Positions 1 through 8,795 are shown, counted from the stretch's first letter. The stretch: 64,000 nucleotides of DNA from Paracoccus caeni (GCF_016629665.1 NZ_JAEPRQ010000002.1:186001-250000), one strand, 5' to 3'. Notes: generated by a model not told the origin, from the letters alone. Translations and numbers: made by a program.

Positions 1-480
1 GATGAATGGAAGTCAAGCCTGAGCGACGGCCTGAGGGAACTGACAAAGCGTGGTTCTTCGTTCCGGGATGTGCTTGCCTCCTTGGCTACGAAACTCGGCG
101 ATATGCTCTGGTCGAAGGGGTTTGAGCAGATTTGGAATTCGGGTGGCCTTGGAGGGCTCATGGGTGGATTCCTCTCGAAGATCGGGTTGGGGGCAAATGC
201 CAATGGCACAAAGAGCTGGGAAGGCGGTTGGACAAGGTTGAACGAACGCGGCGAGGAAATCGTCAACCTGCCGCGCGGCACCCAAATCATTCCGCACCAG
301 CTTTCTAAGCGCATGGCTGCAGCAAGCGGCAATGTTCGTCAAACGACGGTTCCAATGGTCATCGACCTTCGCGGCACGACCGGCGAACAGGCGCTCGACG
401 CCAAAATCGCGGCAGCGGGTCGCGCGATCCTCGCAAAGGTTCCCGACGTTATCGACAATCGGAACAAGCGAGAGCTGTAA
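1..480 (+). CDS. Phage tail tape measure protein, C-terminal part (5' end outside window)
   Basis: The frame is open from base 1, so only the C-terminal ~159 residues are visible. They contain a glycine-rich stretch and the motif WTRLNERGEEIVNLPRGTQI (about residues 80-99 of the visible part). Motifs of this kind, ending in a remark such as 'RGxxIIPH', are typical of the C-termini of lambda-like tape measure proteins, which set tail length and are threaded through the tail tube. The stop overlaps the next start as TAATG, which indicates translational coupling to the tail-tip genes. The assignment rests on the motif and on position just before the tail-tip genes; the N-terminal coiled coil cannot be seen. 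Confidence 0.75.
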   Translation, partial: DEWKSSLSDGLRELTKRGSSFRDVLASLATKLGDMLWSKGFEQIWNSGGLGGLMGGFLSKIGLGANANGTKSWEGGWTRLNERGEEIVNLPRGTQIIPHQLSKRMAAASGNVRQTTVPMVIDLRGTTGEQALDAKIAAAGRAILAKVPDVIDNRNKREL

Positions 481-1154
481 TGCAGGTGAACTTTCCACAT
501 CGCGCAGGATGGCGCTCTACGCGGTTCTGGCTGGCGGGCCAGTCATTGGAACCGCAGGAAAGCATCAGCGGCGCGGAGACGATCGTGCCGACTCTGCGCG
601 GGAAATGGATGGCGACGGCAACGATGGTCATTCATGGCGAGGCAGCTGTCCTCCAGTGGCAGGCTTTCCTGGCGCAGATGCAGGGCCGCATCGGCACAAC
701 TCTTGTCCCGTGTCATACATGGTTCCGCCCGAAGGACCGCAACGGCCATTCATTGCCCCTTGAGGACATGGCTGATTTGTCCGATGCCCAGACATGGGAG
801 CATTTCGGGATGGAGAATTCCGAAATTGTTCGGATCAGGACAGCCGCTGCGGCTCCGCTTCGTGCAACGCGAATGGATCTCGAGCTTGTCAATTCGACGG
901 GCCTGCGTCCGGGGCAGGTCTTCAGCATCGGTGAACGGCTGCATCGGGTGCAGCTGCATTGGCAGCCGACCAGCACGACGCATCGGATCCAGTTTGAACC
1001 GCCGCTGCGGCAGGCCGTCCCGTCGGGTGCCCGCCTCGAAATCGAGCATCCTGTCTGCAAAATGCGGTTCACGACCGAAACCGAAGGACTGTTCAATCAG
1101 GACTACGCCGATTTCGGACCGAAGATCGATATCAGCTTTCAGGAAGCCATCTGA
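480..1154 (+). CDS. Phage tail-tip (distal tail/baseplate) protein, uncharacterised
   Basis: A 224-residue protein starting at the ATG that overlaps the tape measure stop (TAATG). It has no signal peptide or membrane segment. Gene order (tape measure, this gene, a ~200-residue protein, then a gpJ-like protein) is the usual order of the distal tail region of siphophages, so a distal-tail or baseplate-ring role is likely. The C-terminal half (about residues 130-224) is rich in beta-strand-like alternation and ends in DFGPKIDISFQEAI. I cannot place it in a named family from the sequence alone; the function is inferred from position. Confidence 0.7.
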   Translation: MQVNFPHRAGWRSTRFWLAGQSLEPQESISGAETIVPTLRGKWMATATMVIHGEAAVLQWQAFLAQMQGRIGTTLVPCHTWFRPKDRNGHSLPLEDMADLSDAQTWEHFGMENSEIVRIRTAAAAPLRATRMDLELVNSTGLRPGQVFSIGERLHRVQLHWQPTSTTHRIQFEPPLRQAVPSGARLEIEHPVCKMRFTTETEGLFNQDYADFGPKIDISFQEAI

Positions 1155-1750
1155 TGGGCGCGCGCGAGGAACTGATCGCCATTCCCGATGAGCAACTTCG
1201 GACCGGCAGGATCGGTCAGGCGGCGCTGGTGTTCATGGACTTCAAGGATGCGCCACGCCGCTGGTGGACCGGATTCGGTGATCTTCCACATGCCGGTCAT
1301 GTCTGGCAGGGCCTCGGGGATCTGATCTCGATCAGCGGAATCGATACCGATTATCAGGTCTCGGCGCGGCAGGTTTCGTTCCAATTGGCCGCAACCTTGG
1401 AAATGCTGGCACTGGCGCTGGCTGCCAAGAGCCGGGTCAAAGGGCGGGAAGTCTTGATCTACGAGCAGCTGTTTCTGGTCGAGAGCGAGGACGCGGATAT
1501 TCAGTTCGGTCAGCCCCTCGGGCCGATGTTTTCTCTGTTCACAGGAGAAATGCTGACGATGCCGTGGACCGCTGAGGGCGCGACCAAACGTGGGCTCACG
1601 CTGAACTGCGAAGGCCTCTTCTACCGGCGCAACCAGCCGCCACGCGGGCGCTGGACGGATGCGGACCAGAAAGCGCGATATCCAAACGACAGGGGCTTTG
1701 ATCGCCTGCCGCTTTACGCAAATGGGTATGAGACGCGGTGGCGCGGGTAA
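1154..1750 (+). CDS. Phage tail-tip protein, uncharacterised
   Basis: A 198-residue protein whose ATG overlaps the previous stop (TGATG). Its C-terminal region (WTDADQKARYPNDRGF, about residues 165-180, followed by DRLPLYANGYETRW) resembles the conserved tail end of phage proteins encoded just upstream of the gpJ-like tip protein. Such proteins form part of the baseplate hub in long-tailed phages; this is inference from order and motif. It overlaps the next gene by 13 bases, so four consecutive tail genes look translationally coupled. Confidence 0.7.
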   Translation: MGAREELIAIPDEQLRTGRIGQAALVFMDFKDAPRRWWTGFGDLPHAGHVWQGLGDLISISGIDTDYQVSARQVSFQLAATLEMLALALAAKSRVKGREVLIYEQLFLVESEDADIQFGQPLGPMFSLFTGEMLTMPWTAEGATKRGLTLNCEGLFYRRNQPPRGRWTDADQKARYPNDRGFDRLPLYANGYETRWRG

Positions 1751-2133
1751 GACCGGCTGTCGCGGGTGATATCCTGCGCATCGTCGATATGGTCGAGGAT
1801 CTTCGCCTCGCGGTCGATGGGCCGATTCCGGTCGATCGGGCGTGGACCGCGCAGACGCTGGCCCGTCTGATCACTAGCCCTGATGCCGTGGTGCTGATCT
1901 CGGAGGGCGGGTTCATCGCCGGATCGTTGCAGCCGACGGTCATCAACCCGCGCCTGATTGCCATGGAACACGGCTGGTTCAGCCGCGATCGCTCCGGCCT
2001 CGCGCTGCTGCGCGCCTTCGAGGCATGGGCGGCGGCGCGTGGGGCGATGCTGGTCCAGCTTTCTACCGGCCCGGCGGGCCTTGACCTGTCCCGTCTCGGA
2101 TATCGTCTCGCTGAAAGGGCGTGGATCAAGTAA
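1738..2133 (+). CDS. GNAT-like N-acetyltransferase domain protein in the tail module
   Basis: A 131-residue protein starting at GTG 1738 inside the end of the preceding gene and ending in TAATG with the following one. The opening VRPAVAGDILRIVDMVEDLR and the later LLRAFEAWAAARGAMLVQLS and LDLSRLGYRLAERAWIK fit the alpha1-alpha2 region and the C-terminal beta-strand/GY segment of GNAT acetyltransferases. The protein is short for the family (usually 140-170) and the acetyl-CoA loop (Q/RxxGxG/A) is not obvious. Small GNAT proteins are sometimes found beside tail-tip genes; the substrate is unknown. It could also be a degenerate GNAT fold with a structural role. Confidence 0.6.
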   Translation: MARVRPAVAGDILRIVDMVEDLRLAVDGPIPVDRAWTAQTLARLITSPDAVVLISEGGFIAGSLQPTVINPRLIAMEHGWFSRDRSGLALLRAFEAWAAARGAMLVQLSTGPAGLDLSRLGYRLAERAWIK

Positions 2134-4190
2134 TGGCAGTCTTCACGCTCATCAACACGTTTGCGACCTGGGCTTTGGGACCCGGATCGCTGCAGCTCTT
2201 CGGCCTTTCGGTGAAGGCAACGGCAGCCGTGGTTTCGGTCGGACGTTCGGTGCTCTGGTCGCTGGCGGGCACGTCGCTGAACAGGCCGAACATCCCCCGC
2301 CAGCAGGTCATGGCGACACTGAGCCAGACAGACAGCCCGCGCATCCGTGCGTATGGCCGCAACCTGTTGGGCGGCGTAAGGGCGTTCCACGAGGCGGCTG
2401 AGGGCGAGCTCTTTCAGCTGGTGGTGATGAATCACGGTCAGGTGGATGGGCTGATCCGGTTCTGGTGGGATGGTGAGCCGGTTATCACCGATGCCAATGG
2501 CCGGGTCGGACGCTACAAGCGGAACTACTTCCGTGACGGCTCCGGCAATGGTGGCGACTATTCCGACATCCCGGCGCGCAATCTGTCGCTGTTCCCCGAA
2601 CTTTGGACCAGCGAACACCGGCTGCAAGGGCAAGCGACCTTTCTGGCCATCTTCGGCGATCCGGCAGACGAGGATTTTGCAAAGGAGTTCCCGAAAGGCC
2701 CGCATACGCAGGTGCAGGCGGAAATCCGGGGCGTCCGCGTCCGTAACATGTCGAATTCGCTGGTGTACTCGGACAGCGCCAGCCTGTGCATTCGCAACCT
2801 GATGACGCATCGCGATGGCTGGAACATTCCGCTCTCCAAACTGGACGATGCGTCCTGGGCGGCCTTCACGGCGCGATGCTCAGAGCCCGTGGCGCTGAAG
2901 GGCGGCGGCACTGAGCCGCGATATCGGTTGTCGGGCTATTACACGCTCGATGATCCGCTGAAGGACGTGACGGCGCGGATGCTCGCCACCTGCGATGGTC
3001 AGGTCTATGAAACCGCCGAAGGTAAGGTCGGCATTCTCGGCGGCGGATGGTCCGAACCGGACGTGACCATCACCTCGGCGGATATCCTGTCGATCGAGAT
3101 GGATGACGGCTTTGACCCCTTCACCGATTACAATGTCTTGCAGGGAAGCTTTGTCAGCCCCGATCATGGCTATCAGCCGACGCCTGTGCCCGATCACAAG
3201 GACGCCGCGGTCATTGGCGATCAGCCGGAGCGCAATCAGGCCTATGACAACGACATGTGTCCTTCCGGGACGCAGCTGCAGCGTCTGATGAAAATCAGGT
3301 ACGCCAAGGATCATCGCGATCAGGTGGGTACGATCCGCACCAATCTGGTCGGCCTGAAGGCGCGCTTCCCGAAGGGCGACGGGATCCACACCATTCGCCT
3401 GCAGGCGCCGGAATTTGGCATCGACGGCGTCTATGAGGTGACCAGCCACAGCTTTTCGGTTGCCGACGGTGTTTGCGTCATCGGCATCGCCAGTCTGCAA
3501 AACCCTTATGGCTGGAACGCCGCCACCGAAGAGAGGCCGCTGCCGCCAACGCTGGCGGAGATTGCGAAGAACACGCAACAGGTGCCCGAGATCACCGGTA
3601 TCGCGCTGACACAGCAATTGGTGGACATCAGCGGCGATGTCACCGGTGTGAAGCTTTCGGTTACGGTCGATGATCCGAACCGCCCCAGCCTGAAGCTCAA
3701 GGCGCAGGTGGCAAAGGGCAACTATACCGCCGTGGGGCCGTGGCCCGATCCGCAGCCCAAATGGATCGAAATGCCTGCCGACGATTATCGTGCGGAAACC
3801 GGGATCCTCGATGATGGTGAACAGTTCACCGTGCGCATTCAGTGGGTCGGTCGCGGCAACTGGGTCAAGGCGGGCACAGTCACGATTGTCGCGGACCCTG
3901 TGCGACCGGATGCGCCCGGCTCGTTTGGCGTGATGGTCACCGGCGGCAACGCCTATCTCGATTGGATCAACGCGGCGACGAACTATTTCCGCACGCGGGT
4001 CTATGTCGGCACCTCGCCCAGCTTCGGCGCCGCGACCCTAGTCGCGACGGTTGCGGGCAATGCGGGTCGCCCTGACAGCTACACCTATGACGCCGGTGGT
4101 GGAACCGGGCTGCGCTATTTCTGGGTCTGTACCGTCAACCGGTCCGGGCTGGAATCTCTACCCGACACACCGGTGTCAGTCGTCTTCTGA
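2133..4190 (+). CDS. gpJ-like phage host-specificity / tail-tip hub protein
   Basis: A 685-residue protein, the largest of the tail tip. I chose ATG 2133 (MAVFTLINTFATWALG), which overlaps the preceding TAA, rather than the in-frame GTG at 2121, because the purine-rich AAAGG at 2114-2118 is too close to 2121. The N-terminus has a hydrophobic segment; the middle (IFGDPADEDFAKEFPKGPHT) and the central beta-rich domain resemble the hub domains of lambda gpJ-type proteins. The last ~90 residues (PDAPGSFGVMVTGGNAYLDW onward) look like a fibronectin-III-type module. It would form the tail tip and carry the fibres encoded next. A terminator follows 25 bases after the stop. Confidence 0.8.
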   Translation: MAVFTLINTFATWALGPGSLQLFGLSVKATAAVVSVGRSVLWSLAGTSLNRPNIPRQQVMATLSQTDSPRIRAYGRNLLGGVRAFHEAAEGELFQLVVMNHGQVDGLIRFWWDGEPVITDANGRVGRYKRNYFRDGSGNGGDYSDIPARNLSLFPELWTSEHRLQGQATFLAIFGDPADEDFAKEFPKGPHTQVQAEIRGVRVRNMSNSLVYSDSASLCIRNLMTHRDGWNIPLSKLDDASWAAFTARCSEPVALKGGGTEPRYRLSGYYTLDDPLKDVTARMLATCDGQVYETAEGKVGILGGGWSEPDVTITSADILSIEMDDGFDPFTDYNVLQGSFVSPDHGYQPTPVPDHKDAAVIGDQPERNQAYDNDMCPSGTQLQRLMKIRYAKDHRDQVGTIRTNLVGLKARFPKGDGIHTIRLQAPEFGIDGVYEVTSHSFSVADGVCVIGIASLQNPYGWNAATEERPLPPTLAEIAKNTQQVPEITGIALTQQLVDISGDVTGVKLSVTVDDPNRPSLKLKAQVAKGNYTAVGPWPDPQPKWIEMPADDYRAETGILDDGEQFTVRIQWVGRGNWVKAGTVTIVADPVRPDAPGSFGVMVTGGNAYLDWINAATNYFRTRVYVGTSPSFGAATLVATVAGNAGRPDSYTYDAGGGTGLRYFWVCTVNRSGLESLPDTPVSVVF

Positions 4191-4214
4191 CCACCCGCAC
4201 CCATCCTGACGATC

Positions 4215-4237
4215 AGCCCGCCTCGCGCGGGCTTTTT
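4215..4237 (+). terminator. Intrinsic terminator after the gpJ-like gene
   Basis: A perfect 7-bp stem (AGCCCGC 4215-4221 with GCGGGCT 4227-4233), a 5-base loop and a T tract at 4233-4237. The next gene starts only 19 bases after it. The same GCCCGC/GCGGGC stem recurs before three other genes of this phage module. Confidence 0.85.
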
Positions 4238-4255
4238 CCTTGAACTGAGGTATAC

Positions 4256-5830
4256 ATGGCTACGACTGCCGATCGCCTGTTGCGCGACCATGTCCGATAT
4301 AGCGGTGACGGCCTGCCAGATGAGCCGGTCGATGCGCCTCTGCCCGTCGGGGATACTGAAAGCGCGGTTCATAATCCGTCTAAGAAGGATATTCGCGACG
4401 CGGTGAACAGCGTCACAGGCTCTGCCGACAATGCGGACGCCGCCGCTGCCCGCGCCAATGCCGCCGCCGCAGCAGCAGAGGCAGTCGTGGCGCAGCTGCC
4501 ACCGCTTGTGGTGCTGCAGCTCGGTCAATCGAATGCGCGCACCACGGGCGATCAGACAGGCGGCGATCTGCGCCTCAATCCTCGGGTCTTTGCCTGGAAT
4601 AGTCAGGTCGCGCCGGAGAAGAACGGCGATGCATGGCTGGTTGCTGAACCGGGGCAAGATCCCTTCATCGGCAACCCTGCCGCAAACAACCTCGGTTTCC
4701 AATTCTGCAAGGCCACACAGGTCGAGACAGGGCGGTTGGTCTATCTCCTCACCGTCGCCGCCGGCGGGCATCACATCGAGTCGATGATGAACCCTGTCGA
4801 TCTGGCGAATTACGGCTGGTCCCGAACACCGGGTGAGCGCGACCTTTACGCCTTCCTGATGACACAGGTAGCGACCGCCCTGCCACTGATCCCCGGCGCG
4901 CCGACCAGCTTCGACAGACTGATCGTCCATCAAGGCGAGGCCCAGTGTCAGGAACAGGTCGAGCTGCAGGCGCACAAATACCGCGTGATGATCAAGCGCT
5001 TCGAGTTCAACGGCCTTGTCGAACGCAACAAGACGGACATCATCTTCGGCGAGCTGCTCGTTGGCGCGACGAATGGCAGGTATCGGGTGCGACATCTGAA
5101 CGCGCTGCGCAGGCTGCAAGCTGGCACCCGCGAGGATGCTTTTCCCCGGCTGAAGATCGCCAGATCGACGGGCCTTCAGCCAGTCACCACAAACGACGAT
5201 CTGCATTTTTCCGGCGAGGACCTCACGGCGCTCGGTCGGCGATACTACGACGCCTCGGTCACCATGCAGGAAGTTCCTGTCCTCGACCCGACCATCTGTG
5301 ATCTTTCCGTCGATGGCGGCCTGACATGGTCAACTGGCCTTGTTCCGACGACAAACTTTGGCGACACGCCCGCGCAGACAACCTATGACCGGCGCGAGCC
5401 TGTCTATCTGAAAGATGTCAGGGTCGAGATCGAGGACAACCCCACGCTGGGCTGGTGTCACCGGGCACGTGCCAACGAGGTGACGCATCTCTGCGGTCGC
5501 TTCATCTTCAAGGTCGACCCCTATGCCCAATTTCTGATGAGCATCGAGGCGAAGAACGATCACCCGACCACGAGCAGCAGCTTCCTCCTCGGCGTCATCG
5601 AATACGATGAAGACCTTGTTTACATCGGACAGACGCTGATGACGGAGCAGACCATGGCTGCCGGTGAAGGGGCGACGCATTTCGCTACCTTCGGCCATGC
5701 GGCCAACGGTCGGACCAACCATCGCAATTTCAGCGCGAATGCCCGCTTTTTCGCACCTCTCTATCGCTTCAACCCATCCGGCAGCGGCGCGAGCGTCAAG
5801 TTCAACCTGCCGAACCCGCGCTGGCTGTGA
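4256..5830 (+). CDS. Tail fibre with an SGNH/sialate-O-acetylesterase-like (CE6 type) domain
   Basis: A 524-residue protein; start ATG 4256 follows CTGAGG at a 5-base spacing. Residues 7-33 (RLLRDHVRYSGDGLP...PLPVGD) are shared with the next fibre and probably dock to the tail tip. An Ala-rich coiled-coil-like linker follows (about 57-80). The catalytic domain shows LGQSNA (89-94, Ser92), HQGE (225-228) and DDLHFSG (314-320, Asp/His317), which matches the Ser-Asp-His arrangement of DUF303/CE6 acetyl-esterases. About 200 further residues form a beta-rich C-terminus. The likely job is removing O-acetyl groups from the host surface polysaccharide during adsorption; the substrate is inferred. Confidence 0.8.
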   Translation: MATTADRLLRDHVRYSGDGLPDEPVDAPLPVGDTESAVHNPSKKDIRDAVNSVTGSADNADAAAARANAAAAAAEAVVAQLPPLVVLQLGQSNARTTGDQTGGDLRLNPRVFAWNSQVAPEKNGDAWLVAEPGQDPFIGNPAANNLGFQFCKATQVETGRLVYLLTVAAGGHHIESMMNPVDLANYGWSRTPGERDLYAFLMTQVATALPLIPGAPTSFDRLIVHQGEAQCQEQVELQAHKYRVMIKRFEFNGLVERNKTDIIFGELLVGATNGRYRVRHLNALRRLQAGTREDAFPRLKIARSTGLQPVTTNDDLHFSGEDLTALGRRYYDASVTMQEVPVLDPTICDLSVDGGLTWSTGLVPTTNFGDTPAQTTYDRREPVYLKDVRVEIEDNPTLGWCHRARANEVTHLCGRFIFKVDPYAQFLMSIEAKNDHPTTSSSFLLGVIEYDEDLVYIGQTLMTEQTMAAGEGATHFATFGHAANGRTNHRNFSANARFFAPLYRFNPSGSGASVKFNLPNPRWL

Positions 5831-5855
5831 GCCTCGAAACCATCCACGACAACCA

Positions 5856-5875
5856 CCCGCTTCGGCGGGCTTTTT
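5856..5875 (+). terminator. Intrinsic terminator between the two fibre genes
   Basis: CCCGC (5856-5860), a TTCG tetraloop, GCGGG (5865-5869), then C and five Ts. The stem is the same CCCGC/GCGGG core as the terminator before the first fibre. The next ATG lies 17 bases downstream. Confidence 0.8.
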
Positions 5876-5891
5876 AATATCTGAGGCATGC

Positions 5892-7700
5892 ATGGCGATC
5901 CCCGACGACATCAACCGGCTTCTTCGAGACCATGTCCGCTACAGCGGCGACGGCCTGCCGAATGCGCCGGTCAACGCACCGCTTCCGGTCGGTGACCCGC
6001 GATCCGGCGTCTTTGATCCGGGCAAGCACGCATTGCGGCAGCTGATGCTGCTGATTGTGCAGACGATGGGTGATCCCGATGCGCTGCAGGATATTCTGGA
6101 TGGGCTGTCAGGGAAGGCTGACATTCGATTTGCTGGCAAAATGTTCGCCACGCGCCAGCAGGTCATTGATCTCGGTCAGGGCAATCTTCCCGCGTCGCTC
6201 AGCCGGATCACGACGATCGAAGGAAACCATCTGGTCATTCGCGGGCCTGCAAATCAGGTGGATGATCCACTGTTTGCGACCGCCCCTTACTGGGGTGTCG
6301 CAACGCGGATCGCGAATGATGTCGCCCTTGCCGCCGCGCTCTCATTGAAAGCCGACACGGAGGCCCTTGATCTTGGTCTGTCCCAGAAGGCCAGCGTTGC
6401 CCTTGAGCATGCCGTGAAGCTCGACGGCGATGCCCTGCGTGTGACCGATGCGATCGGCTTTGAATTCTGGCAGTTCGCCCGAAACGCGATATCGGCGATG
6501 GGCCGTCCCGTGATGGATTTCTCCGACACCTCGGCACTTCGGCTCGTGGATCCCGCAGGGTTCGAAATCTTCTATGCCTCGATCGATGGCCTGCGCTGGA
6601 TGGGGTTGCCGATCTCTGCACCCGAGGATCGGGCCGCGGCGCTGAGCGGCATCACCCAGCAGACGCCCCGGCCCATGCAGCGCTGGCGAAAGGCTCGGGC
6701 CGGAGTTGTCCAGCGGCTTTCGCGCGCCCGGATCGCCTGTATCGGCGACAGCAACACGTCCGGACATGCCGCTCTGGATGGGGCATCGAAGCGAGCCTAT
6801 TCCTACCCGGCCGCACTGGCGCAGATCGCCGGTGACTATCGCCCGTCATGGGCCAATGTGTTCGGCAATGCCGTTCCGGTTGGGTCCGGTGGCTCCGGCT
6901 ATCAGGATTATGACCCTCGGGTGACAACTCTTCCCGCAGGTTGGGGTCTGTCGGGCGCGTCATCGATCGGCGGCAGCATGTGGAGGAACACCAGCACGAC
7001 GAATGCGGTCGTGTTCGATCCGGGCATTGTCTGGGACCGCGCCGAAGTCTGGGTCGCTGTCGATATCGCGGCGACCCTTGAGCTGGGCGTGCCCGGTGCG
7101 CGCATATCCTTCAGCCCGGCCATCGGATCGGTCCAGAAGCTGACTTATACCGCGCCGACCGCTGCGGATCAGGTGTTGGAAATCGCTCGCGTTTCAGGCC
7201 CGGTGCAGATTATTGGCTGGCACTGCTATGACAGCACCTCTCCCGGTCTCGACGTGCTGAACTGCGGGCGCACGTCATGGCGCACAGACCAGTATGCCGA
7301 TCAATCAGCATATCACAGCCCACTCACGGCGCTGCCGTCGTTGGATGCGGATCTTTGGTTGGTGCAACTGGGCTTGAACGATTTCAACCAGAACCGATCT
7401 CCGGCTGACTACCGGACTTCGCTCACCGCCATCGTGGACCGCGCCGCAGCGATCGGCGTGCCGGTCGTTTTGATCGTGTCCATGTCGCCCGGTGTGTCTC
7501 GGGATCATCCGTGGCAGGCCTATGCCGATGTCATCCGCACCCTCGGTGCCGAGCGCAACCTTCCGGTGCTGGATGTCGGCGTCAGGTTCGGCCCCTTCGC
7601 GGAGGGCGCTGCCAATGGGTTCATCGCCGATAGCCTGCATCCCAATGCCTACGGCTACGCGGAGACCGCGCGCCTGATCTACAACCTTCTGAATTTGTGA
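5892..7700 (+). CDS. Tail fibre with a GDSL/SGNH-hydrolase domain
   Basis: A 602-residue protein. The reading frame is open further upstream, but ATG 5892 has CTGAGG at 5-base spacing and gives an N-terminus (residues 9-35) identical to the first fibre at 24 of 27 positions. A central region (about 80-270) looks like a fibre shaft. The C-terminal domain carries the SGNH blocks: IACIGDSN (Ser287), GLND (494-497) and DSLHP (Asp580, His583). This is a different SGNH subfamily from the first fibre, so the phage seems to have two esterase fibres on one anchor. Substrate is unknown; O-acetylated or lipid-linked surface glycans are plausible. Confidence 0.8.
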   Translation: MAIPDDINRLLRDHVRYSGDGLPNAPVNAPLPVGDPRSGVFDPGKHALRQLMLLIVQTMGDPDALQDILDGLSGKADIRFAGKMFATRQQVIDLGQGNLPASLSRITTIEGNHLVIRGPANQVDDPLFATAPYWGVATRIANDVALAAALSLKADTEALDLGLSQKASVALEHAVKLDGDALRVTDAIGFEFWQFARNAISAMGRPVMDFSDTSALRLVDPAGFEIFYASIDGLRWMGLPISAPEDRAAALSGITQQTPRPMQRWRKARAGVVQRLSRARIACIGDSNTSGHAALDGASKRAYSYPAALAQIAGDYRPSWANVFGNAVPVGSGGSGYQDYDPRVTTLPAGWGLSGASSIGGSMWRNTSTTNAVVFDPGIVWDRAEVWVAVDIAATLELGVPGARISFSPAIGSVQKLTYTAPTAADQVLEIARVSGPVQIIGWHCYDSTSPGLDVLNCGRTSWRTDQYADQSAYHSPLTALPSLDADLWLVQLGLNDFNQNRSPADYRTSLTAIVDRAAAIGVPVVLIVSMSPGVSRDHPWQAYADVIRTLGAERNLPVLDVGVRFGPFAEGAANGFIADSLHPNAYGYAETARLIYNLLNL

Positions 7701-7707
7701 GACAGCT

Positions 7708-8391
7708 ATGGATCTGATCATTCAGGCCGACGCGCGTAACAGCGTCGGGTTTTCGATGCCATTCGCGGGCTTCGAGTATCTGAACTTCTTCACCGCAGGC
7801 CAGATGGGCAGAAACCTTGTGCCGGGGGCGGTGCAGCCGAGCATCGTTGGCGCGCCGGATCAAGAACCGGGCTATATCAGTTGCACTGGGCAGGTAGATT
7901 TCGTGGATACCGCCGTGCTGGAAACAGGTGTGGCGATGACCTTGGTGACGGTCAGCCGACTCCGCGGCGCGCAGAACAGTATGTTTCTCGGCAACTACAG
8001 CGGCTCAAGCCCGGGCAATCCCGGTCTGAGCCTCTACGGCGTCGCCAGCAGCAATCTGGTGAAAGGTGGCGCGGCGGGCACGGCCATCGTTGGACCGACC
8101 GTGGCGGGTGCCGCTGATGGCTGGGCGTTCCGGGCACTTCGCGTCGACAATGCCGATGTCAGGGTGGATGACCTGACCAACGAGACGACCGACAGCGTGG
8201 CAATACCCGGCGGTACCCGCGTTATGAACACGCATGCCACCCTGAAGATCGGCAGTTCGCATACCTCATTCCCCGGCCAGTGCGACATTGCGGCGGCGGC
8301 GATCATCCGGCGGCGGATTTCGGACACAGAGCTTGCGGCGCTCTATCAGCGGATGAAGGTCAGCGCCGGAATGGACGGCATTTCTATCTGA
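7708..8391 (+). CDS. Phage protein with lectin-like (LamG/concanavalin) character
   Basis: A 227-residue protein starting 7 bases after the second fibre. The C-terminal CDIAAAAIIRRRISDTELAA followed by LYQRMK has the form often seen at the end of LamG/concanavalin-like domains of phage structural proteins, where a final 'A-I-x-x-R-x-L-S-D-x-E' strand and helix close the fold. The body alternates in a beta-sandwich manner and is rich in Gly, Ser and Thr. No signal peptide or membrane segment is present. A glycan-binding accessory tail or capsid-decoration role is likely but inferred from composition and neighbours. Confidence 0.6.
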   Translation: MDLIIQADARNSVGFSMPFAGFEYLNFFTAGQMGRNLVPGAVQPSIVGAPDQEPGYISCTGQVDFVDTAVLETGVAMTLVTVSRLRGAQNSMFLGNYSGSSPGNPGLSLYGVASSNLVKGGAAGTAIVGPTVAGAADGWAFRALRVDNADVRVDDLTNETTDSVAIPGGTRVMNTHATLKIGSSHTSFPGQCDIAAAAIIRRRISDTELAALYQRMKVSAGMDGISI

Positions 8392-8405
8392 TCGCAGGAA
8401 GCGCC

Positions 8406-8468
8406 ATGAATCCCGAAACTGCCATTGACCGGCTCGCCTCGGGCGCGGCTAAATGCCGTCCTATGTAA
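8406..8468 (+). CDS. Very short ORF, possible leader or 5' part of a frameshifted gene
   Basis: A 20-codon ORF (MNPETAIDRLASGAAKCRPM) with a good AGGAAG ribosome site 4 bases before ATG 8406. It overlaps the start of the next small ORF. A single extra A in the AAA at 8451-8453 would fuse the two into one 64-residue protein (…SGAAKMPSYVNPEQ…). Either this is a coupled leader or the gene carries a one-base deletion. Confidence 0.4.
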   Translation: MNPETAIDRLASGAAKCRPM

Positions 8469-8599
8469 ACCCGGAGCAGATCAACAGCGCCCTGATGTAT
8501 AACGCCAGTCTGACGATCACAGACACCCGCGAGGCAGCGCGATTGGTGCATGGATATGCACAGCGGAGCCTCGGGGTCGACATCCCTTTCGTCGTGTAA
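8453..8599 (+). CDS. Small phage protein, unknown function (48 aa)
   Basis: An ORF from ATG 8453 to TAA 8597-8599. It begins MPSYVNPEQINSALMYNASL and ends in VHGYAQRSLGVDIPFVV. Composition is that of a real folded peptide, with a helix-like middle (ITDTREAARLVHGYAQRSLG). It has no ribosome site of its own and would depend on translation of the 20-codon ORF that overlaps it. I recognise no family. It sits between the lectin-like protein and the membrane/coiled-coil protein in the late phage block. Confidence 0.45.
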   Translation: MPSYVNPEQINSALMYNASLTITDTREAARLVHGYAQRSLGVDIPFVV

Positions 8600-8725
8600 T
8601 CGCCGAGGGGAAAACGGGACGTCCCAGAACCGTTCACATACCGCGCAACCGCGATGGCATGATCAAAACGTGTGCAGTCATTGCGGGTTCCGGCTTTCGT
8701 TTGAACCTGACGAAAGAGACAGGCT

Positions 8726-8747
8726 CCCGCTTCGCGCGGGCATTTTC
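8726..8747 (+). terminator. Weak terminator-like hairpin, third copy of the phage boundary stem
   Basis: CCCGC (8726-8730), loop TTCGC, GCGGG (8736-8740), then CATTTTC. The T tract is interrupted, so termination would be weak, but the stem and loop match the other boundary hairpins of this phage. Confidence 0.5.
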
Positions 8748-8795
8748 ATGCGCGGCGGACGCGGCGCCACCGAAACACTAACCACCGGGGGCAGA

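Noticed and set aside
5664..5891. N-terminal extension of the second fibre
   Set aside because: It overlaps the first fibre gene and the terminator; ATG 5892 has a good ribosome site and restores the shared anchor.
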